Assembly (NCBI GenBank): GCA_002423325.1
Contig: DIVQ01000020.1
Location: 1,888-28,284 of the forward strand
Reading direction: 5' to 3'
DNA length: 26,397 nucleotides
Source of the DNA: Anaerolineales bacterium UBA6128
Lineage (GTDB): Bacteria; Chloroflexota; Anaerolineae; UBA1429
Shown here piece by piece: positions 21,902 to 26,397 of the stretch (its first letter is position 1; every line of letters starts with the position of its first letter). Position numbers and translations under genes: made by a program. A model generated the notes under the pieces. The model was not told the DNA's origin and made no database searches. It was given only the letters and a program-made list of their open reading frames with translations.

Positions 21902-23125
21902 ATGACCGCAAAACACGATTACCGCGTCCGCGCAGTGCACTGTGACCACTTGGCCGATGAGGAGACGATCTACCAGTCCCTGGTGCGCGCCACCGATCCG
22001 CTCGACGCGGCTTGGGCCAAACTCGAGACCGCCAAGCGCATCGGAATAAAGTTCAACCAGGACTATAACGTCCTGCGTGTCTTTGAGAGCAACTATCAGG
22101 AGCTTGTGAGCGAACCGGTGGCGCGCGCCGTGTTGCGCCGGCTGCGTGAGCGCACCAGCGCGGAGCTGATCTGCTCCTCGATCAGCGTCTTTCGCAAGGA
22201 ACAGTCTCACGAGCCGGACGCCTCCGAGCATCTCGGCCAGTTGCTGCGCGAGTTCGGCGTGCGGTTCGTGGCGGGCGACCTGCCCCCGCACAGCACGGTA
22301 CAGGTGCCCGGCGGCGGGCAAATGTTCCGCCAGTACCTCCTGCCCACCGAATCCGTCGATGTTGACGCCTTTATTTCGGTCGCCAAGATGAAGAACCACG
22401 CCTTTATGGGCGTCACGGCCTGCCTCAAGAACCTCTTTGGCCTGATGCCCATGGAGCCGCACGGCCGCGCGCGCCAGTATTACCACCACCTGGTGCGCAT
22501 GCCCTACATGCTGGCCGACATCGGACGTATCTTTAGCCCGGCGCTCAACATCGTCGATGGCCTGGTGGGGCAGGCCGAGCGCGAGTGGGGCGGCCAGGGG
22601 CGCATCGGCAACTGCCTCATCGCCGGCGACAATGTCATTGCTACCGATGCCTGCACCGCGCACCTGATGGGCCACGATCCCGAGACCGACTGGCCCAACG
22701 AGCCCTTCCTGCGCGACCGCAACGCGCTCAAGACCGCCGCTGAGGGCGGCTTTGGCAGCGTCAACCTGAACGAGATCGATTGGCAGTCAGAGGTCGTCAG
22801 CCCGGTAAACCAGTTCTTCTGCCAACAGGTGGACTCATCCGAGACCACCATCAGTTGGCGACGCACGACCTGCGAGCAGGCGCTGTATTACCGCGACCAT
22901 CGCGAGCAGTTCGCCCAGTACGCCGGTGAGTATATTCTGCTCTACAAGAACAAGGTGATCTGGCACAACACGAACAGCAACTTTGGGGGCAGCCGTCGCG
23001 ACCTGGCAGCTGATGACCCGACCAGCGCGATCTTTATGAAAAAGGTCGATCCGGAGGAGGCGGAGGGCGAGCACTTTGAGGTCTACGAGCACACGCTCGA
23101 GCAGATGGAGGCCCTGGGCCTCTAG
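21902..23125 (+). CDS. DUF362-domain protein with conserved C-terminal extension (copy 2)
   Basis: A paralogue of the preceding gene with the same length (407 residues) and collinear motifs throughout: YRVRAVHCDHL, KRIGIKFNQ, QELVSEPVARAVLRRLRERT, VPGGGQMFRQYLLP, FISVAKMKNHAFMGVTACL, KNLFGLMPMEP, NVIATDACTAHLMGHD, ALYYRDHREQFAQYAGEY and EEAEGEHFEVYEHTLE. Divergence is highest at ~55-130, suggesting different ligands for one fold. The ATG at 21902 has GGGGGAG about 12 bases upstream, a loose fit, so translation may be partly coupled to copy 1. The pair arose by tandem duplication and is old, judging by many amino-acid differences. Function unknown; no cofactor motif is evident. Confidence 0.85.
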   Translation: MTAKHDYRVRAVHCDHLADEETIYQSLVRATDPLDAAWAKLETAKRIGIKFNQDYNVLRVFESNYQELVSEPVARAVLRRLRERTSAELICSSISVFRKEQSHEPDASEHLGQLLREFGVRFVAGDLPPHSTVQVPGGGQMFRQYLLPTESVDVDAFISVAKMKNHAFMGVTACLKNLFGLMPMEPHGRARQYYHHLVRMPYMLADIGRIFSPALNIVDGLVGQAEREWGGQGRIGNCLIAGDNVIATDACTAHLMGHDPETDWPNEPFLRDRNALKTAAEGGFGSVNLNEIDWQSEVVSPVNQFFCQQVDSSETTISWRRTTCEQALYYRDHREQFAQYAGEYILLYKNKVIWHNTNSNFGGSRRDLAADDPTSAIFMKKVDPEEAEGEHFEVYEHTLEQMEALGL

Positions 23126-23248
23126 TCGTCGCAAGTCGCAGCCGTCACCCACGGCTCTGGCAGGCTTCTGCGCAGAGCAGCTAACGGATAGCCCAAATGG
23201 CCGCAGCCAGGCTATGGCGAGCGATCAGGGCATTTGAAGGGAGACCAG

Positions 23249-23938
23249 ATGAAAGCCAAGCGCGTTATTCTGAGCCTGTTTGGTGTGGCAGCCGGCGCCG
23301 CCGGCGCCTACCTGGCCGCCCAGGCCTACCGCGAGGCCAGGGCCAAGTGCCCACCCTTTCGGCGCACGACGTACCGCACCAGCAGCGAGCTGATCGAGGA
23401 TTTCCGCTTCTTCTGGGACAATCCGGCCGTGCTGACCGAGATGCGTGCCAATACGCGCATCACACCCGCTTTTGGCGAAAAGCTGATGCTGGCCGTCAGC
23501 GGGGTGCGCGGCTGCCGATTCTGCGGCAGCCTGCATAGCCGCACAGCAGAAGCGCTGGGCGTCTCGCAGGCCGAGGCCAGCTCGCTGTTGCGCGGCGAGA
23601 TCGCCGGCGGCACCGTCGAGGAGGCCCCCGCCGTCTTTTTCGCGCAGCACTATGCCGAGAACGACGGCGAACCTGAGGCCGATATGGTGCGCACCCTCGT
23701 GCAGTCCTACGACGAACGCACCGCCCAGGACGTGCTCAACTATTTGCGTCTGTTTGACATGGCCAACCTGCTGGGCAACACCCTGGACGCCCTGTTCAGC
23801 CGCTGTCTTGGCAAGCCCTCGGCCGACACCACGCTCAAGGACGAGTTGGCGATCGTAGCTCTCGCGACGTTTGGTATCGGCCCCCTGCTGCCTGTGCTGG
23901 TGGCCCGCGCAAAACTGCAGGGCATCGTGCAGCTGTAG
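23249..23938 (+). CDS. AhpD/carboxymuconolactone-decarboxylase-like protein with N-terminal membrane anchor
   Basis: A 229-residue protein. The ATG at 23249 has AAGGGAG six bases upstream and is preferred to an in-frame TTG at 23234 that overlaps the ribosome site. Residues ~5-26 (RVILSLFGVAAGAAGAYLAAQA) form one hydrophobic segment, an anchor or uncleaved signal. The rest is helical with GVRGCRFCGSLHSRTAEALGV (split at residues 86-95 and 96-105): C89, C92 and H96 match the CxxC-x3-H redox site of AhpD-type proteins. The likely role is a thiol-disulfide or peroxide-defence activity at the membrane, but CMD-family members vary. It is monocistronic, with its own strong terminator. Confidence 0.78.
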   Translation: MKAKRVILSLFGVAAGAAGAYLAAQAYREARAKCPPFRRTTYRTSSELIEDFRFFWDNPAVLTEMRANTRITPAFGEKLMLAVSGVRGCRFCGSLHSRTAEALGVSQAEASSLLRGEIAGGTVEEAPAVFFAQHYAENDGEPEADMVRTLVQSYDERTAQDVLNYLRLFDMANLLGNTLDALFSRCLGKPSADTTLKDELAIVALATFGIGPLLPVLVARAKLQGIVQL

Positions 23939-23962
23939 CGCGCCCGCCCTGCTCGTGGCCCC

Positions 23963-23992
23963 AGGCCAGCCTGACATCAGGCTGGCCTTTTT
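23963..23992 (+). terminator. Strong intrinsic terminator after the AhpD-like gene
   Basis: AGGCCAGCCTG (23963-23973), loop ACAT, CAGGCTGGCCT (23978-23988), then TTTTT (23988-23992): a perfect 11-bp stem with a T tract, 25 bp after the stop codon. Confidence 0.92.
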
Positions 23993-24006
23993 GCCTAGTC
24001 CGATAC

Positions 24007-24035
24007 TTGACATGTGTCTGATGACATGTTATAGG
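24007..24035 (+). promoter_or_regulatory. Promoter of the arsR-type regulator and metal ATPase
   Basis: A perfect -35 TTGACA (24007-24012), an optimal 17-bp spacer (24013-24029) and TATAGG (24030-24035, 4 of 6). The -10 overlaps the palindromic operator, so repressor binding would block polymerase. Confidence 0.75.
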
Positions 24036-24055
24036 TGAGCAATTGCTCAACTATA
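24030..24055. promoter_or_regulatory. ArsR/SmtB-type operator (imperfect 12-2-12 palindrome)
   Basis: TATAG-G-TGAGCAA then TTGCTCA-A-CTATA: a 26-bp dyad with a single mismatched pair per arm. The core TGAGCA-N2-TGCTCA resembles the TGAnCA-N2-TGnTCA operators of SmtB/CzrA-type repressors. It spans the -10 element and abuts the AGGAG ribosome site (24055-24059), as expected for autoregulation. Confidence 0.75.
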
Positions 24056-24066
24056 GGAGTGTTGAG

Positions 24067-24399
24067 ATGGGAGATTCGTGGCAGAGCGCGCAGGGCACCG
24101 GACAGGCCGGCTTGCTGGACGAAGGACGCGCAGCCGACCTGGCCGAGATTTACGGAGCGCTCGCCGACCCCACGCGCCTCAAACTGATCGCCGCCCTTGC
24201 CGAGTCCGAGTTGTGCGTCGGCGATCTGGCGGCCCTGCTGGGTATGTCCATCTCGGCGATCTCACACCAGCTGCATCTGCTCCGGCGGATGCGCATCGTT
24301 CGGCGTCGGCGCGAGGGACGGCACATCTACTATGCGCTGGACGATGAGCATGTTTTGGCACTGTTCCGCGCGGGCCTGAGCCACATCGAGCACACGTAG
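24067..24399 (+). CDS. ArsR/SmtB-family metal-sensing repressor, alpha5 (Zn/Co) type
   Basis: Winged-helix repressor of 110 residues that should release DNA on binding metal. The ATG at 24067 has AGGAG seven bases upstream; an earlier TTG at 24043 lies inside the operator. The DNA-binding part is ALADPTRLKLIAALAESELC and VGDLAALLGMSISAISHQLH LLRR (residues 31-74), with wing VRRRREGRHIYYALD. The C-terminal helix has D93, H95, H106 and H109, the exact D-x-H-x10-H-x2-H spacing of the SmtB/CzrA alpha5 site, which predicts Zn(II) or Co(II) sensing. A single Cys (C50, ELCVGD) is not the CadC/ArsR thiolate site. The downstream P1B ATPase is the obvious target. Metal identity is inference. Confidence 0.92.
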   Translation: MGDSWQSAQGTGQAGLLDEGRAADLAEIYGALADPTRLKLIAALAESELCVGDLAALLGMSISAISHQLHLLRRMRIVRRRREGRHIYYALDDEHVLALFRAGLSHIEHT

Positions 24400-24439
24400 A
24401 GATACTGACACCAAGCCAGACGATTTGCGGGTGAGTACC

Positions 24440-26397
24440 ATGGCAGACAATCAGACTGACGAACATACCTTTCACATCAGCGGGATGGACTGCCCCGACT
24501 GTGCCGCGAGCCTCGAAAAGGCGGTTCGCGCCCTGGCCGGCGTGGCCGATGCCAGCCTGAGCTTTGCGACGGCCAAGCTTACCGTCAGGCCCGCGTCGGG
24601 CGCCGACGTCACTCAGCGCGTGGTCGCGCTGGCCGAGTCGCTCGGCTATGTCGCCACGCCGGAGGGCAGCGCTCCCAGCGACGCGCCAGCCGGAGCGCTG
24701 GCCTGGCTGGCCACGCATCGCCGCAATGCCCTGATGCTGCTGGGCGCTCTGCTGCTCGTCGCGGGTTTGGTCGCCCGCGGATTCGGCGCCCCGGCGGTGC
24801 TTTCGCGTGTGCTGTACGGGCTCGCCATCCTGTCCGGCGGCGTTTATGTGGCGCGCGCCGGTTTGATCGCGCTGGTCAAAACGCGCAGCCTGGACATGAA
24901 CGCGCTGATGACCCTCGCAGCCCTCGGAGCCATGGCCGTCGGCGAGTTCGAGGAAGGCGCGGTGACGGTACTGCTCTTTTCCTTCGGCGAGTTGCTCGAG
25001 TCCTACTCGATGGACCGCGCGCGCAATGCGCTGCGCGCCCTGCTCAAGCTCGCCCCCGCCGAGGCCACCCGCCTCAATACGCCGCACCAGCACGACGACG
25101 AGGACGATGACGACGACGGACACCACGCCGACGTCGCCTGCTCGCTCGAGCCCGGCGGCTGCTGTGCCTGCAACGCGACCAGCGCCGAGGAGCGCGTGCC
25201 GATCGGCGCGCTGCGCGTCGGTGACCGCATCCTCATCCGACCGGGCGAGCGGGTCCCAATGGACGGGCGCATTCTGGAGGGGCGCTCGGGGCTGGACCAG
25301 TCGCCCATCACGGGCGAATCGCTGCCCGTCGACAAGCGCGAAGGCGACGAGGTCTACGCCGGCAGCGTCAACGGCGCGGGCGCCCTGAGCGTGCAAGTCA
25401 CACGGCTGGCCGAAGACAACACCATCGCGCGCATCATCCGCCTGGTGGAGGAGGCGCAGGCCCAACGCGCTCCCTCGCAACGCCTGGTGGACCGTTTTGC
25501 GCGCGTCTACACGCCCATCGTCATCGGCCTGGCGCTGTTGATCGCCGTCATCCCGCCACTGGTCGGTTGGGGCGCGTGGTCAGAGTGGGTCTACCGCGCG
25601 CTGGTGCTGTTGGTGATCTCGTGCCCGTGCGCGCTGGTCATCTCGACGCCCGTAACGATTGTCAGTGCGCTGGCCCGCGCGGCCCGCGCGGGCGTGCTCA
25701 TCAAGGGGGGACGCCATCTTGAGGCACTGGGAGATCTGCGCGTGGTCGCCTTTGACAAGACCGGCACCCTGACGCGCGGCCAGCCAGTGGTCATCGGTGC
25801 CACCTGCGAGTTGGACGGTCAACACAGCGCGTGCGAGCGCTGCGATGACCTGGTAGCCCGCGCCGCCGCCCTGGAGAGCCGCTCCGAGCACGCCCTGGCA
25901 CGTGCGGTGTTAGCCTGGGCCGATGCGTTGGGCGTGTCTCAACGCTATGCCCCTGCGCAAGAGGTTACTGCCTGCGCCGGGATGGGCATCGAGGGGCTGG
26001 TGGACGGTCACAGGGTGCGCATCGGCAACCATGCCTTTTCGCATCGCGAAGGCGAGGCGCACGTGCCGTTGTGCGCGGGGGTCGAAGAGGCTGAGCGCCA
26101 GGGACAGACGGTGCTCGTGATCCACGACGAGACCGCCGACGAACGCTGCTACCTGGCCGTTTCTGACACACTGCGCGAGGGAGTTCCCGCCATGCTGCGT
26201 GGCCTGACGCAAGCCGGGATCCGGCACACCGTGATGCTCACCGGCGACAACACCCACATCGCCGAGACAATCGCGCGCGAGGCCGGCATCGACGAGGTCC
26301 GCGCCGGGTTGCTGCCGGAGGACAAAGTGGGGGCCGTCGAGCAACTGGGGGCGCAGCATGGCGCACTGGCCATGGTGGGGGATGGGGTGAACGACGC
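24440..26397 (+). CDS. P1B-type heavy-metal ATPase (Zn/Cd/Pb exporter), 3' end outside window
   Basis: ATP-driven efflux of soft divalent metals across the inner membrane; 652 codons are visible. The ATG at 24440 follows arsR by 40 bp, with a weak GGTGAG ribosome site. Order: HMA metal domain with GMDCPDC (C18, C21); membrane helices from ~93; actuator domain with TGES (291-294); CPC motif (C395-P396-C397); phosphorylation site DKTGTLT (D439); SEHA (482-485); GDGVND at the very end. CPC plus an alpha5-type regulator suggests the ZntA/CadA group, but the decisive C-terminal helices are missing. Residues ~213-251 are an extra loop (H216, H218, eight acidic residues 219-226, H228, H229, C234, C241, C242, C244) at the edge of the actuator domain. 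The usual HP dipeptide of the SEHP motif is HA. Confidence 0.93.
   Translation, partial: MADNQTDEHTFHISGMDCPDCAASLEKAVRALAGVADASLSFATAKLTVRPASGADVTQRVVALAESLGYVATPEGSAPSDAPAGALAWLATHRRNALMLLGALLLVAGLVARGFGAPAVLSRVLYGLAILSGGVYVARAGLIALVKTRSLDMNALMTLAALGAMAVGEFEEGAVTVLLFSFGELLESYSMDRARNALRALLKLAPAEATRLNTPHQHDDEDDDDDGHHADVACSLEPGGCCACNATSAEERVPIGALRVGDRILIRPGERVPMDGRILEGRSGLDQSPITGESLPVDKREGDEVYAGSVNGAGALSVQVTRLAEDNTIARIIRLVEEAQAQRAPSQRLVDRFARVYTPIVIGLALLIAVIPPLVGWGAWSEWVYRALVLLVISCPCALVISTPVTIVSALARAARAGVLIKGGRHLEALGDLRVVAFDKTGTLTRGQPVVIGATCELDGQHSACERCDDLVARAAALESRSEHALARAVLAWADALGVSQRYAPAQEVTACAGMGIEGLVDGHRVRIGNHAFSHREGEAHVPLCAGVEEAERQGQTVLVIHDETADERCYLAVSDTLREGVPAMLRGLTQAGIRHTVMLTGDNTHIAETIAREAGIDEVRAGLLPEDKVGAVEQLGAQHGALAMVGDGVND

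Noticed and set aside
20605..23125. Tandem repeat as an insertion sequence or composite transposon
   Set aside because: The two copies are diverged coding genes with no terminal inverted repeats or transposase.
24010..24029. ACATGT pair read as a second full palindromic operator
   Set aside because: Only 6-bp arms match and the inner bases are not symmetrical; noted only as a direct repeat.
24179..25480. 433-codon minus-strand open frame opposite arsR and the ATPase
   Set aside because: The plus strand encodes unmistakable ArsR and P1B ATPase motifs; the antisense frame is low-complexity.

Overview
The window is a GC-rich, gene-dense bacterial chromosome segment with short intergenic gaps, several GTG/TTG starts and no rRNA, tRNA, CRISPR array, transposase or integrase that I can see. 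The mix of genes (glycolytic pgk-pfk, a DUF438 hemerythrin/PAS protein, a flotillin-NfeD pair, a bacterial PH-domain protein, a YgeY-like M20 hydrolase, tandem DUF362 proteins and a GT-C membrane glycosyltransferase) reminds me of Chloroflexota, perhaps Anaerolineae-like. This is inference from gene content, not a computed placement.

Layout. 1-2004 (+): 3' part of pgk and a complete pfk, ending at a terminator shared with the convergent gpmA (2110-2859, -). 2956-4229 (-): a DUF438 hemerythrin/PAS protein split by a one-base frameshift, with a perfect CRP-type palindrome centred at -41.5 of its promoter. A 57-residue membrane ORF (4352-4525, +) lies opposite it. 4552-5820 (-): GH29 alpha-L-fucosidase, divergent from a ZIP metal transporter (6000-6794, +). 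After the ZIP gene come a putative DUF6259-type glycoside hydrolase (6821-8968) and a GT-C membrane protein (9203-10798). Degenerate copies of the ZIP 3' end follow each of these, so the two cargo genes sit between three direct copies of one gene terminus.

11021-14911 (-): tRNA-dihydrouridine synthase, flotillin, NfeD-like partner and a PH-domain protein that seems to lack an AUG/GUG/UUG start. 15042-18819 (-): a GAF-like/GGDEF diguanylate cyclase, rpiA, and one ORF that fuses a metallophosphoesterase to an M20 peptidase. 19046-20494 (+): lspA and an RluA-family pseudouridine synthase in one operon. 20605-23125 (+): two tandem 407-residue DUF362 paralogues with a shared C-terminal extension. 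23249-23938 (+): a membrane-anchored AhpD/CMD-like protein with a strong terminator. 24067-26397 (+): an ArsR/SmtB metal sensor with an alpha5 Zn site and an operator over its own promoter, then a P1B-type Zn/Cd ATPase that runs off the window and carries an unusual His/Asp/Cys-rich insert.

Themes: central carbon metabolism (pgk, pfk, gpmA, rpiA), divalent-metal import and export (ZIP; ArsR-ATPase), envelope functions (lspA, flotillin-NfeD, GT-C) and glycan breakdown (fucosidase, GH). The observations most worth following are the repeated ZIP 3' ends around cargo genes, the CRP-type promoter of the DUF438 gene, the ATPase metal-loop insert, the phosphoesterase-M20 fusion and the altered active-site residues of the phosphofructokinase.
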